Source: Pinguiococcus pyrenoidosus (Eukaryota; Sar; Pinguiophyceae; Pinguiochrysidales; Pinguiochrysidaceae). Taken from it: a stretch of 29,718 nt of DNA. The translations under genes and the position numbers were made by a program. Shown piece after piece: positions 8,737 to 18,568 of the stretch; position 1 is the first letter of the stretch; each line of letters begins with the position of its first letter. Below the pieces are notes generated by a model, which saw only the letters and a list, made by a program, of their open reading frames with translations, was not told where the DNA came from and did not search any database. The stretch lies in NCBI GenBank assembly GCA_019677205.1, contig JAAMXY010000384.1, positions 1 to 29,718 on the forward strand, read 5' to 3'.

Positions 8737-9510
8737 TCAAGCTTCCTTATCTTTGCCTCTGTCGTTACCAAGGTCTGATTTTTGCTGGCGCCACTCTTGC
8801 AGCGCTTTCACCTTGCTCCCAAGCTTCCCAACCGAGAGGAGCCCCACTGCGCCAACAGAGATCACCAGAGGCCACGGGAGAGTCTCCGGGACGAACAACT
8901 TCAACACGTCGTGAATGGCCGCGCGACTGGCCCAAAACCACGCGACGGAAGCGCACGTGCCGAAGATGGCCCCCACCAGCACCTGGGCGAACGTGTGGTA
9001 GCCCACCGACGCCCGCCACACAGAGGTGTACAGCACATAGGCCAGGATGGGCGCTTGAAGTGACACGGAAGAGCCCAGCGCCAGCATCGCGTACACGCCG
9101 ATGAAGAACAGGGACTGCGCATGGCTGGATGGCATGCCCGGGTCACTCTGTTTGGCGCCGTCGGGTCTTTTCTGGTTAAAGACTCTCTTCAAAACCTAAG
9201 AGAAACGCGTGTGAACGCCGCGAAAACGCCGTAAAATGCCTCCGTTTGCGCGTACTTTGGATAGCAACCCATTGAAAACAGCACCCAGCACAAAACTTAG
9301 CGTCGCAATGTCCCTGCGCACCAAAAGAGCGCTGGCGACGCCGCCAGAGACCACCCATTTACTCGAACGCCCAACTGCAAAACTGATGCTGCGCGTGGAG
9401 CGCCTCTCCGGCTGCAGCGTGGTGGCCATCTTCAGCCGCGGCCGCACCCCGGGCCCCAGCGCGACCGCGAGAGGCAGCGCAGCGACGCAAAGCAGCGAAA
9501 TTCCGCGCAT
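8737..9510 (-). CDS. PAP2-family lipid phosphate phosphatase, plastid LPP-epsilon type, 2 exons
   Basis: Integral membrane phosphatase, probably dephosphorylating phosphatidate or a related lipid phosphate. Exon 1 is 9256-9510, exon 2 is 8737-9195, and the 60-nt GT-AG intron is 9196-9255; the total is 237 aa. Splicing restores LLSK|VLKRVFNQKRPD, which is motif C1 (KxxxxxxRP). C2 is SDPGMPSSHAQS (PSSH at about 107-110) and C3 is R146-x5-H152-x3-Q156, so all catalytic residues are present. The SDPGMPSSHAQS wording matches chloroplast LPP-epsilon of plants. The N-terminus is a signal peptide-like stretch (MRGISLLCVAALPLAVA) followed by an Arg/Ser/Thr-rich segment, which would fit secondary plastid import, though no Phe sits at the cleavage site. 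Dolichyl-diphosphatase is an alternative, less likely, identity. Confidence 0.87.
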
Positions 9511-9761
9511 CTGGCGTCTCTCCCACACCCTCTCGCGAGTTGCGCGGCGCAAAGTTCGGGGTTTCACCCCGGCATGAATCTGTCCATGGAAAATCCACTG
9601 ACTTGGACGCAGGGGGTGCAACTACGGAGATTCCGCGTGTGTCTGCGAAGATCTCTTGTCCGCCTTTTCCCCAACTTCGCTTGTCTTGCTGTAGAAGAGC
9701 CGCAGTATCCACGAGGTTTTGCGCCACCCGCGGAAACGCGCGCGTTGCGCCGCCGCACAAG
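9511..9761. promoter_or_regulatory. probable shared upstream region of the lipid phosphatase and TRAPPC11
   Basis: A 251-bp gap between divergent start codons. The TRAPPC11 frame is open upstream to an ATG at 9540, so some of it could be translated if that start is used, but the extra residues look unstructured. No core promoter motif is evident. Confidence 0.3.
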
Positions 9762-12700
9762 ATGGAGCACTACCCCTCGGAGCTGCGCATCCCTCCGAGG
9801 CCCCAGGTCTTCGTGACGACGCCCACGTCCACGTCCGCCTCGGCCGTGCAAGCGGTGCTGCGCGCGCTTTCTACGCTGGACGCCACTTCCGAGCCGCCCG
9901 TTAACGTGCAGTACAAGGCCGCCAACGTCGCTTTCCCCGTGAAAAAGGGCTTCCCGGTAGCGGTCGATACGGCGGAGGCCGCGGCGGCGGCCGCGGTGGG
10001 AAAGAGCGCGGAAGAAGAGGCGGACGGCGCCTCTCGCAAACGACATCATGACGGGCGCCCCGTGAAGAGCTACCGCCCCGTGGCCATTTTGAAGCGCAAC
10101 TTCTTCCGGAAGCACTTCCAGGACGTGCCTGCCTTGGCGGTGCTGGTGGCGGAGTTTCGGCCCGGGGCGCCCGCGGCGGAGTGGAAGAGCCTCCAGCGGG
10201 ACCTGGAGGGCCGCTTGGACGACGTGAGGAGAGCGATGGCCAGCCGCGACGGCCGAGTTTTGGTGCTCCTCATCGGCCGCGCAGAGGGCGAGGACGGCAC
10301 GCTGGAGCAGCAGGCGCGCCGCACGGCGCAGCAGGCGCTGGACGGCGACGCGGACACGCAGGAGAAGGTGGCGCAGCTGAAGAAGGCCTTGGGCGTGGAC
10401 CTGCGGAACGTGACGGTCCTCTCGATCTCCGATGTGGTGCAGATGCAGGCGTCGTTCCGCAAGTTCTTCAGCTCGCTGCGCTCGGAGGCCTTGGGCTACT
10501 ACTTACGAGCCGAGCGCCGCGTGAAGGCCTACGAGAAGTCGGCCTCCCGGGCCGGGCTTCCCCCGGACGTGAACGGCGTCTTGTCGGCGCGGTACTTCAC
10601 CAAGGTGGCCTTCTTCTACGACTTCCAGAACAACGTCGAGAAGCTCACGAGGTACTACCTGAGCGCGTACGACGCGTGCGTGAGCGACTGTCCGCGGAGC
10701 GGCGACTGGCTGTGGAAGGTCAAGGCGCTGGCGGAAGCGCTCACGGTGAAGCTCTGCTTCGTGTACCTGCGGGAAGGCAACGTTGACGAGGCCGAGCGGC
10801 ACTTCAAGCGCAACCTGCGGAACTTTCGGAAGCCGCAGGACGTGGGCTACGCGCCCTGGAAGCACGAGGAGTGGGTGATGCGGCAGAACCTCTGCTTTGC
10901 GGAAATGGTCGCCTCCCGAAGTGGTCCCCACTCCATGATCTTTACGTACACGCATGCGGCGGCAATGGCTTGCATCCGCAGGCACGATGCCTACCTGAAA
11001 GCCAAGGACCAGTTCATGCGGAGCCACCTCGCGCGTCGCGTAAGTTTCGGGGAAACCTCGGGCGTGCAGAAGCTGGAGATCCCCATGCCCGACGTGCCGA
11101 AGGGATTCGAAGAGGACGACGCCATTTACTTTGGCGAGGATGCCCGCCTCGTTGCCAGCGACGAGGAGGAAGACGTGCTGGACCTGATGAATAGTCCGAT
11201 CCCCACCTCCACCACGTCGTCCCGGCGCCTTGGCCAGGGCGTCAGTCCCAAGCTCGAGGAGGTGCGCGATGGCTTGATCCGCGAGTGGTTCTTCCATCGG
11301 GACCTCAGCTTCGAGAGTGCGCACCCTCATGCGCATTCTGCGAGGGAGCTGATTCAGAGGGCTATCAAGCTGAATCCGGACGACAACCGCAGAGTGCTGG
11401 GGCAGCTGAAGTTCTTCTGCGGAAGGCAGCTCTTTCTCGACGAGCAGTATGACCAGGCCGTCTTGGAGATCCGCGCAGGCGTGGACGCCATCTGCGCAGA
11501 TGGCTTCGAGGCGCTGAGCGCAAAGGCACTGCTTCTCCTCGTGAGGGCAGCCTTCCTTGCGGGCCTCGCCGGCCAAGCCCTGGACGCCTGCATCAACCTC
11601 TGCGACTTTCGCCTGGTGCGGGCGAAGGCGGTGTCCAGGAGCCAACGAGAAGCAGCGGCCACGATCGTCACCAACCTGTTGGAAGGAAGGGGGGAGCAAA
11701 TCACCGAAGCCCTTGTGCAGAGCTTGGGGGAAGGCATGCAGAGCGGGCCTGGCTTCTTTGAGAATCTGCAGCGAAGCGGCACGGCACTGAGGAGGATGCT
11801 GTCCACCGGGCCAGATGTCATTCTCTTCCAGTTTGCCGCCCGCTTCCAGACCGAGCGCATCGAGACCGGCAATGACGTCAAGGTGACGCTGAGGATCATC
11901 AGCCGCTTCCCCATCAGCCTCTATGCGAGGTCGGTGAGGCTGTTGTTCTCCACGCCGTTTGTCGGAGCGACGATCGAGGACAACTCTTCCACGCCAGAGG
12001 AGCGAATAGCGGTGAATCTGCGCAAGATCGACGAGGACATGATGGCGGGCATGCGCGCCCAGAGGAAGCGCTTCCCTTTTGTCTCCGCCAAGAGCGACGA
12101 GCAGAGCGACGGCGGCGCTCTTGACCAGCTCTTTGACGGGAATCTGCTGTTCGAGCCAGATGGCATTCGGACATTCGAGCTGTCCCTGCACATTCCCGAG
12201 ATCTTCGAAGTGCTGGGGGACTTCTACCTGAAGAGCGTGAGCCTGACCTTTGAGGTCGCGGATGGGGGTGCGGGAATGGGAATGTTCAACGTGGAGTCAA
12301 CCTTGATCGAGCGCGCGTTTGACGAGGGAGAGCGGCGATACATGCATGGCATGTTCACCCCCGTCCGTCCCATCATGGATGATGAGCACTCCGGCGCCCG
12401 GGAGCTGAACCCGATGCGTCTCACGGGGTATCCTGTCATGAAGATTATAGAGCCGGAGCCGCTCGCCACCGTCGTCCCTCTCGTCGAGGAGATGGCCCGG
12501 GATCACGCGTCGCTGGCCACGTCCCGGCAGCGGCTGGCGCCCAGCGATCCTCTGGAGCTGCGGCCGGTGGTGGGATGTCCTTACCGAGTGCAGTTCCGCG
12601 TGGAGTCGAACGGAGACCAGGTGCTCGAGCCCCTGGTGACAGCAGCGTTGTATCCCGCGCTGCATCCTGCGAGCGGCCAAGACAGTGCGCCAGTGTTCTG

Positions 12701-13913
12701 GACGAGAGAGAATGAGAGCAGCACCCTGCGGCTGCGGAGCTGTCGGACGGCTTCAAGCAGCTCGACGCAGTCCATCTTTGAAATGGAGCAAGCTGGCGTG
12801 CCGGATGGAGACCCCAAGGCTGCGCACATGGTGGACCCTCTTCCGATGCGGGATCTGATGATGGAGGAGCAGGAGGACATGGAACTGTACGTGCGCTTGC
12901 CGGACGAAGTGGAGCGAAGCCTCTCCATCATGGTGAGCTACCTGAAGACGCCCAAGCAGCGCGTGACCGCCACCTTGACCATGAAGCTGCGGCCGCGCGC
13001 GGCTCTGAAAGCGGAGCTGCAGCTCAGCCCCGGAGCTGGCATCCTCTGCTCTATGAATGACGAGGACGGCGCCTCGTACGCGGCGAGCGAGGACGTGGAT
13101 GTGAAGGCGACGATCTCCTCCGTGTCCGGAGTGTCGATAGCGGTCCACAAGGTGCTCCTCGAGCCTCTGGATCTGAACGTGCCGGTCAAGGTGCTCTTCC
13201 CTCTCGACGACCCCGCGCATCTGGAAGCCAACGCGATTGGAATATCGAGATCGCCGCTGATCATGAATCCGGAAGATGAGCTTCAAGTCGGCACGACGTT
13301 GCCCCTCCGGCGCAAGCACGAGACCAGTCTGGACGGCCTCGTGGAGCTGGGACACATCCGGGTGCTCTGGAGCACGAAGGAGGCTGCATCGGCGCAGCAC
13401 GAGCTGTTCGAAAGCATGCAGTGGGCTTCCAACCTAAATGCCATCGCCGCCGGGCCGAGCTCGAGCAAGGGGCGGGAGAGGCCCCTGGAGAGCTCGGCAG
13501 CAGCTGCTGCGGCCAACAACGGCACGGCCCTGCTGAGCATGCTGTGCGAGATGTACTTGGAGGTGCCGAGCATCAAGGTCTTCGACCCGCCGTTCCATGC
13601 GTTTCTGCAGGTTCCGGCGTCGGTGCGGGTGCACCAGCCGTTCGATGCCACGTGGATTATTCGGAATTGCACGACAAGACCGCAGGTGTTGCGCGTGACT
13701 CACGAAGTTGACGACGCGGAGACCTTCATTTTCAGTGGCAGGTCGGTGTACAGCCTCGTGGTGGGCCCGTCCGAGACGGTGAAGCTGCCCATGGAGCTCA
13801 TTCCGCTCCGGCCCGGGCAACTGACGCTGCCAGCTTGTTCGATCACGTCTCAGCATCATCAACACGAGATCCTCCGGACGGGTCTGGAGAGACTCGTGTT
13901 CGTGAGCCCCTGA
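9762..13913 (+). CDS. TRAPPC11: trafficking protein particle complex subunit 11 (TRAPPC11/foie gras-Gryzun)
   Basis: Large subunit of a TRAPP complex that tethers vesicles at the ERGIC/Golgi and supports glycosylation and autophagy. From the Met at 9762 (context AAGATGGAG) the product is 1383 aa, somewhat longer than human (1133). The N-terminal third contains KRNFFRKHFQDVPAL and a FFSSLRSEALGYYLRAERRVK segment, which match the conserved TRAPPC11 N-terminal helical part; the foie gras domain spans roughly residues 315-640 with HEEWVMRQNLCFAEMV and helical repeats. The C-terminal half is beta-rich, ending with an Ig-like Gryzun module (WIIRNCTTRPQVLRVTHEV, then a FIFSGR segment). A low-complexity linker near residues 470-490 and an Ala/Ser stretch near 1240-1255 are insertions. 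It is one uninterrupted 4.15-kb exon. An upstream ATG at 9540 would add 74 residues. Confidence 0.88.
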   Translation: MEHYPSELRIPPRPQVFVTTPTSTSASAVQAVLRALSTLDATSEPPVNVQYKAANVAFPVKKGFPVAVDTAEAAAAAAVGKSAEEEADGASRKRHHDGRPVKSYRPVAILKRNFFRKHFQDVPALAVLVAEFRPGAPAAEWKSLQRDLEGRLDDVRRAMASRDGRVLVLLIGRAEGEDGTLEQQARRTAQQALDGDADTQEKVAQLKKALGVDLRNVTVLSISDVVQMQASFRKFFSSLRSEALGYYLRAERRVKAYEKSASRAGLPPDVNGVLSARYFTKVAFFYDFQNNVEKLTRYYLSAYDACVSDCPRSGDWLWKVKALAEALTVKLCFVYLREGNVDEAERHFKRNLRNFRKPQDVGYAPWKHEEWVMRQNLCFAEMVASRSGPHSMIFTYTHAAAMACIRRHDAYLKAKDQFMRSHLARRVSFGETSGVQKLEIPMPDVPKGFEEDDAIYFGEDARLVASDEEEDVLDLMNSPIPTSTTSSRRLGQGVSPKLEEVRDGLIREWFFHRDLSFESAHPHAHSARELIQRAIKLNPDDNRRVLGQLKFFCGRQLFLDEQYDQAVLEIRAGVDAICADGFEALSAKALLLLVRAAFLAGLAGQALDACINLCDFRLVRAKAVSRSQREAAATIVTNLLEGRGEQITEALVQSLGEGMQSGPGFFENLQRSGTALRRMLSTGPDVILFQFAARFQTERIETGNDVKVTLRIISRFPISLYARSVRLLFSTPFVGATIEDNSSTPEERIAVNLRKIDEDMMAGMRAQRKRFPFVSAKSDEQSDGGALDQLFDGNLLFEPDGIRTFELSLHIPEIFEVLGDFYLKSVSLTFEVADGGAGMGMFNVESTLIERAFDEGERRYMHGMFTPVRPIMDDEHSGARELNPMRLTGYPVMKIIEPEPLATVVPLVEEMARDHASLATSRQRLAPSDPLELRPVVGCPYRVQFRVESNGDQVLEPLVTAALYPALHPASGQDSAPVFWTRENESSTLRLRSCRTASSSSTQSIFEMEQAGVPDGDPKAAHMVDPLPMRDLMMEEQEDMELYVRLPDEVERSLSIMVSYLKTPKQRVTATLTMKLRPRAALKAELQLSPGAGILCSMNDEDGASYAASEDVDVKATISSVSGVSIAVHKVLLEPLDLNVPVKVLFPLDDPAHLEANAIGISRSPLIMNPEDELQVGTTLPLRRKHETSLDGLVELGHIRVLWSTKEAASAQHELFESMQWASNLNAIAAGPSSSKGRERPLESSAAAAAANNGTALLSMLCEMYLEVPSIKVFDPPFHAFLQVPASVRVHQPFDATWIIRNCTTRPQVLRVTHEVDDAETFIFSGRSVYSLVVGPSETVKLPMELIPLRPGQLTLPACSITSQHHQHEILRTGLERLVFVSP

Positions 13914-14263
13914 TGTCCTCTTGGCAGGAACCTGACAACTGAAATGGCGAAGGGGATGGCATCAGTTCAGCCAATGCTTCTCATGACGGCGGACAGCGAC
14001 GTCGGTGCAAAGCACGGCTTGGAGCTTCAGGTTTGAAGTGATCCTGAGATGTAAGGAAGCGAAACCAAGCAAAACCACGCAATAGCAATGCCAAAGCAAC
14101 GCAAAATAAAAGCAATGCAAACGCAACGCAAAATTCAGTGCAGTAGCAACGCAAAAGAAACGCAAAAGCAACGCCAAAAGCAATGCCAAATCCAAAACGT
14201 TTCATACGCTGGCAGTCTCCAATCCATCAGACTGATCATCAATCAAGCGTCGAGTGCACCACA
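13914..14263. repeat. convergent gap with degenerate AAAGCAAYGC repeats
   Basis: The gap between TRAPPC11 and the PT-repeat membrane protein. From about 14050 to 14195 the plus strand consists of imperfect 9-11-bp copies of a motif close to AAAGCAATGC or AAAGCAACGC, A-rich against a GC-rich background. No gene or stable hairpin is seen in the remainder. Confidence 0.8.
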
Positions 14264-15224
14264 TCACAGCTGGAAAGAGTTCGTGCTGTGATGCAGCAGG
14301 CTCGGCTTCTCCTCGTCCGCGGCTTCCACCTTGACTTCTCTCGAATCGGGGCGTGACGACCCCTCGTCGGTGGAGTTGTACTCTAGAAGGTCGCTAAAAG
14401 TGCCCGTGCCGATCGCCTCTTCCCTTCCACTGCTTGCGCGGGACGACGGCTGAAGTTTTACTCCTCTCTTGGAGCTGCGCTCGCGCACCAGGCGCGTGAT
14501 CGGCGACGCCGCCTCCTTGGAGCCCACCTCATCCCTCTTGTGGAATTCCTGCAAAACATAGCCAGGTCCAAACGTCAGGTCTCAATTGGGCACAAGCGGA
14601 CTAGCTAGGCATGAAGGGGAAAGCAACTTTCGCCACCTGCTTTATTCGCTCGAAGGATTTGAAGCCCGGGCTGGCGGCCTGCGAGCCGTGGCCCGGAGCG
14701 GTCATGGACTTCTGTACCTTAGTGGGCTTGGATGGCGCGACGTCGCCGCCGACGATCTCGACCGCGATCGACGAGTCGTCCACGGAAGACGTTGCCATGG
14801 GAGAAGTTCCACGGTCGCCACTCGGCGCCGCCCCAGTGAGGAAATCCGGCTCCGGCCACGGCGCGATGCCCTTCGATTGCTCGTCGTAGTGCTTCATGTG
14901 CGTCTCCGGCAGTTCCTCCGCTCTCGAAGCAAGCGAGCTGCGGCGCGACGTGGATCCTCGTCGGCTGGCCTCCGTGCCGAACAGGTCCTTCATGTTGACC
15001 GTCTGCCACGAGAAGCGAGCGCTGCTGTTCTGGCGGTGCCCGGGCCCGCTCTTCTCCTCGCTGCGATACCCTTCTCGGGTGATCGTCCGGCGAATGAACA
15101 GCGGCAGCTTGTTCCTCGGGCTCCGGCGGCGCCGCCGGTAGCAGCAGTATGCACAGATCCCGACGAGGATCGCCGCAACGGCGCCAATCGCCGCATACGC
15201 AATGATGGGATCCAAGCCAAACAG

Positions 15225-15263
<39 letters not shown>

Positions 15264-16271
15264 TGCACCACCCGGCGTCGGGCTTGGCGTCGGCGTGGCG
15301 GTGGTCACCTCGGAGGTGACGACCGCGGACTCTAGCGTGAAGGTGTCATCAAACTCTGAGGACGCGGCGCTCTCACTCGCGAAGCCCGCGAAGGTCTCTC
15401 CTTGCGCCTCGGCTTGCGCCACGCGCTGCAGCAGCGTGTCTCTCAGGGTGGCCTCGAAGAGGCTGCCACCGGTGGTCTGCTTGGCGTTCTGCAGGCGGGC
15501 CTCTAGGATGTCGGCCGCCGCCTCGCTCGACGTGGTGTTGACGTCCAGGTCCTCCAGCGCCTCGTCGGTGGTCTCCACCGAGATGGCGTAGTCGTACTCG
15601 TACAGGCTGGACGCCACCTGGCTGCCGGCGCCCATCTCCTGCAGCTGGCTGTCGATGTCGCACCGCTCCTGGGGAATGCCCGCGGACTCGCAGGTGCTCT
15701 CGTCCAACACCAGCTGAAAGTCGCCCAAGGCCGAGCCGGTGCTCTGCAGCCGGCGACGCCTCCTGCTGGCGTCGGGCAGCGTGGCGAAGTTTACACTGGT
15801 GGTCCCCGACAGCACGATGATCTCTATTGCGCCGTCGGTGGGGACCGCCGAGGGCGCCTCCGACGGCGCCGGGGTGGCCACGGTGGGCGGCGTGGACGGG
15901 CCGAGGGTGGGCTCCAAGCTCGGTTGGCCTTCAACGTCGGCCATGGTGGGCTCGACCGTAGGCACCAGGGTGTCATCTGCCAAAAAGAGAGGGGTCAGGA
16001 GCTTCCGCGCGCCTCTTCCACATCCAGGCAGCTGCCTACCCATCATGGTGGGCTCCACGGAGGGCGCGAGCGACTCGGACTGCAGGACTCGTCTGCTCGA
16101 CACGTCTTGTGCGCCGGGGACAACGCGCTCCGCATCGCGCCACTGGTGGCTCTCCGGCCTCCAGTTCGTCGCGGGCGCGTCCCAGTTGGCATAGAAGGCC
16201 GCGAGGTCGGCCACGCCCGGCGTGGGCACAATGTGCAGGCTCAGGCACAGCAGTGCCAACGCGTGGGACAT
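14264..16271 (-). CDS. type I membrane protein with PT-repeats and poly-Gly, 3 exons, function unknown
   Basis: Reconstructed exons are 16040-16271, 14637-15976 and 14264-14548 (618 aa), with GT-AG introns of 63 nt (15977-16039) and 88 nt (14549-14636). The start at 16271 gives a signal peptide (MSHALALLCLSLHIVPTPGVA). The ectodomain has SVEPT/TVEPT/SLEPT and PTVATPAPSEAPSAVPT repeats, a style common in algal and oomycete surface proteins, then a region with two Cys (STCESAGIPQERCD) and an acidic helix-rich part. A run of about 13 Gly precedes one membrane segment (PIIAYAAIGAVAAILVGICAY, about residue 335) and a basic stop-transfer RRRRR. The cytoplasmic tail of about 260 residues is Ser/Arg/Lys-rich. 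The first intron is stop-free and in frame. The frame is open upstream to 16532 but without similarity. The family is not recognised; cell-surface adhesion or sensing is a guess. Confidence 0.65.
14549..14636 (-). other. intron 2 of the PT-repeat membrane protein (88 nt)
   Basis: Donor AAGCAG|GTGGCG and acceptor TATGTTTTGCAG|GAATTC, phase 0. Without splicing the protein ends at a TAG inside the intron (stop 14601-14603) after FPFMPS; with splicing a 94-residue charged tail is added. Confidence 0.6.
15225..15263. repeat. (GCC)13 trinucleotide run encoding poly-Gly
   Basis: About 13 uninterrupted GCC units on the plus strand, read as GGC (Gly) codons on the minus strand immediately before the membrane segment of the PT-repeat protein. 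It is likely length-polymorphic. Confidence 0.95.
15977..16039 (-). other. intron 1 of the PT-repeat membrane protein (63 nt, in frame)
   Basis: The donor GTAGGCAGC and acceptor CTCTTTTTGGCAG interrupt two consecutive VEPTM repeats. The intron is 21 codons long and has no in-frame stop, so retention would insert 21 residues rather than truncate the protein. Confidence 0.6.
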
Positions 16272-17038
16272 GGCGGCGGCGGACTTCGAACGCGTCGTTC
16301 GCGCCTCAGAAGGGCATTCGCACCGCGCTTCCGCCGCCAAAGGGCCCGAGACGGAACAGGGTGCTGGGCGGAAGGGTTGGCCGGAATTGGCGGCGCCGCG
16401 GAGAGGAGCGCAGAGCTCCGCTTCTTCAAATGACTGATTTTGGCGCGAAAGGATGTCGTCGCGAGGGGTCGGCCGCGGCGGCAGCTGGAGCTGTGCCATG
16501 GCGTCACAAGGACTTGTGGACGATGCCACCAATCGGGGGTGGTGTTCGCTGAGTGGGTTACGTTGGTAGCGCGAACCCTAATCCAGGTCACGCTTCATTG
16601 GCGAGATTGGGCGGAAGACGAAACGGCAAGGAAACGGCCCCTCCAAGAGGCTCCGCGCAGACGCCGCACGGCGCCGCTGCGTGTCCTTGACGTTGGTCCA
16701 GATGCGTGACAAGGACTGGTGACGCCGGCAAACGATTCCGCTCGGTCAGCAAGCAACGGCAGCTCCCAGCTGCGGTTGTGGAGTTTGCGAGCGGGGTGCA
16801 GGGACAGTCAGGTTTACCAAATCGTCCGATTTCTTGTATTCTACCTGATCTGCATTTCTAGCTGCCTTAGGAGACGCTCTTTGTCTTCGGAGCAAAGTCT
16901 CCATGTTGCTTTCGGTCCCGGCGTCTCCTGGGTGATGCCGTGAACACGAAGCGCTGTACTCATATTGAGCTTTCTCCTGCGAAGGTATCGCCTGCAGCGA
17001 GGAGCATCTGTCAGCGACGCTTTTGATCTGATAGGAAA
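16272..17038. other. non-coding region upstream of the PT-repeat gene
   Basis: It must contain the promoter of the minus-strand PT-repeat gene. Open frames exist on both strands but lack similarity, plausible starts or hydrophobic patterning. No tandem repeat or long hairpin was noticed. Confidence 0.4.
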
Positions 17039-17898
17039 ATGCAGGTGGAAAGCCCTGACCTTCTCTTTGAGCCAGACTGGTCGGAGAGCCATCCATTGTT
17101 CGATGCGCCGCCAACCAACGATGCTCTTGAAAGCTTGCTGGGTCGCCAGTCGTGGTTCGCTGAGCAACTGATCAACAGTAGCCCGTACACAGAGCGACTC
17201 GGCGTATACGTTGTGGCAGTCACCCCAACAATCAACGATGACGCTGAAGTTTTGCTGGAGCGAACCACAAACAAGAGTCGTGCTACTCCGTCGAGGAGTC
17301 CACCCACCGAAGCGCAGCAAGGAGCCCGCCAGCAGCGCAGCAAGAAGCCCGCCCGAAGCGCAGCGAGGAGCCCGCCCGAAGCGCAGCCAGGAGCCCGCCC
17401 GAAGCGCAGCAAGGAGCCCGAAGCGAGGAGCCCGCCCGCAGCGCAGCGAGCAGCCCGCCAGCAGTGAAACGAGGAGCCCGCCAGCAGCGAAGCGAGGAGC
17501 TCGCCCGAAGGCCGACGCGAGAAGCCCTCCCGAAGGCCGACGCGACGAGCCCGATGCCGACTTGCCTAGCGATGAAGAGTGTGCTCGTTTTCGAGCCGCG
17601 GCCCACGGCGTAGAGACAGTACAGCGGATCGAGAATGAGAGAAGCACAGAGTATCATTCCCGTCAAGACCAGGTACGTCTTCGATTCTTCTTGGAGAATC
17701 GCCAGGACTTTCTACGTATTGGAAGGCTCGTGTTTCAAATGATGGTGTGTCATCACTCTTCTGCGGATGTAGAACGCTTGTTTAGTAGGTACGCCCAATG
17801 CATTGATGATCGCACTTCGCATATCATTGGCTGACAAGGTGAAGGCAACGTTGATGACAGCATTGAATGGATTTGTGATTGAGATACAGCTTGGATAA
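17039..17898 (+). pseudogene. decayed hAT-family transposase, frameshifted, with internal minisatellite
   Basis: The 3' part (about 17556-17834, then about 17830-17898 in another frame) carries the hAT C-terminal dimerisation signature: LVFQMMVCHHSSADVERLFS followed by DDRTSHI. The first frame hits TGA at 17832, but the next frame continues as ADKVKATLMTALNGF, exactly the tail expected for this domain, and stops at 17896; one base has been gained or lost near 17822-17830. Upstream, 17039-17290 is an open stretch starting MQVESPDLLFEPDW with no certain relationship, and 17296-17546 is a minisatellite. The catalytic Asp-Asp-Glu core is not found, so this is a relic and probably not active. Terminal inverted repeats and target duplications were not identified. 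Confidence 0.68.
17296..17546. repeat. 23-bp minisatellite, about ten units
   Basis: The consensus is close to GAGCCCGCCCGAAGCGCAGC plus RAG. Full 23-bp units start at 17322, 17345, 17368, 17391, 17428, 17451 and 17474; a short 14-bp unit sits at 17414 and two 25-bp variants at 17497 and 17522. The unit length is not a multiple of three, so three units cycle through all frames and each frame encodes a similar 23-residue Pro/Ala/Arg/Ser-rich repeat without stops. Confidence 0.95.
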
Positions 17899-18568
17899 AT
17901 GAACAGCTTTCGTCATTCTCCTGTCACACTCTGTCTTGAAAAAGCAGAAGAAGTCGCAGAAGTAGCACCTGAAGAGGAGTATTCGTCGGGATAGAAGCAG
18001 CAGAAAGCAGCATACTCGAAGGCTCTAGGCCGCCGAAATCCCGCCACCCTACCGGAACACCCCAGCAGGCATATCCGAGATAGGGTGAAGGAGCGACATC
18101 AACGGCTAGTCCTTCCGTCATATGATTGACCTCTGCAGCCTGACATTTTTTTATTTAGAAATGTCTTCCTTTTCTTCCTCTTCGTCCAATGAACACGTGA
18201 CTACCAAGGAAGTAACGTAAGTTTTGCATGGCCTGTGCGACTCGGATCCGTAGAAGTAATCGATTTTTCGATTTTGGTTTTTCGGGACAGACGGGAAGAA
18301 GGAAAGCGAGGATATCGACCGGACCTGCGATGACGGCGATTCCGGGGCCAGATTTGGCGGTTCGGGCTAGACATTCTGAGACGCGAGGGGCCGTTCTGCC
18401 TCTGCTACGGAGCATCCCGCGCCTGTCGATGCAAAGCGAACAGTGGGCGCAGTGAAGGCAATGCTGCGATACTCCGCGCAGTCGAGGTGGTGGCCGAGAA
18501 AAGGAACGTTCTTGCTGAAACCCTCTGTTGAAACGGTCTTCCTGGCCCAGATTCTCTGTAGTAGGTTC
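17899..18568. other. intergenic region, no gene recognised
   Basis: Lies between the transposase relic and the oxidoreductase 3' end. Short open frames on both strands have no recognisable features. An ATG at 18161 opens a Ser-rich 19-codon stretch that meets GTAAGT at 18217, but no consistent downstream exon could be joined. Confidence 0.4.

Noticed and set aside
10503-12191. 562-codon minus-strand frame inside TRAPPC11
   Set aside because: Composition shadow of a long GC-rich exon; the plus strand matches TRAPPC11 throughout.
18161-18455. Possible two-exon Ser-rich gene with GTAAGT donor at 18217
   Set aside because: Joining to the acceptor before ACGGGAAG soon meets a stop, and the downstream frame has no recognisable content.
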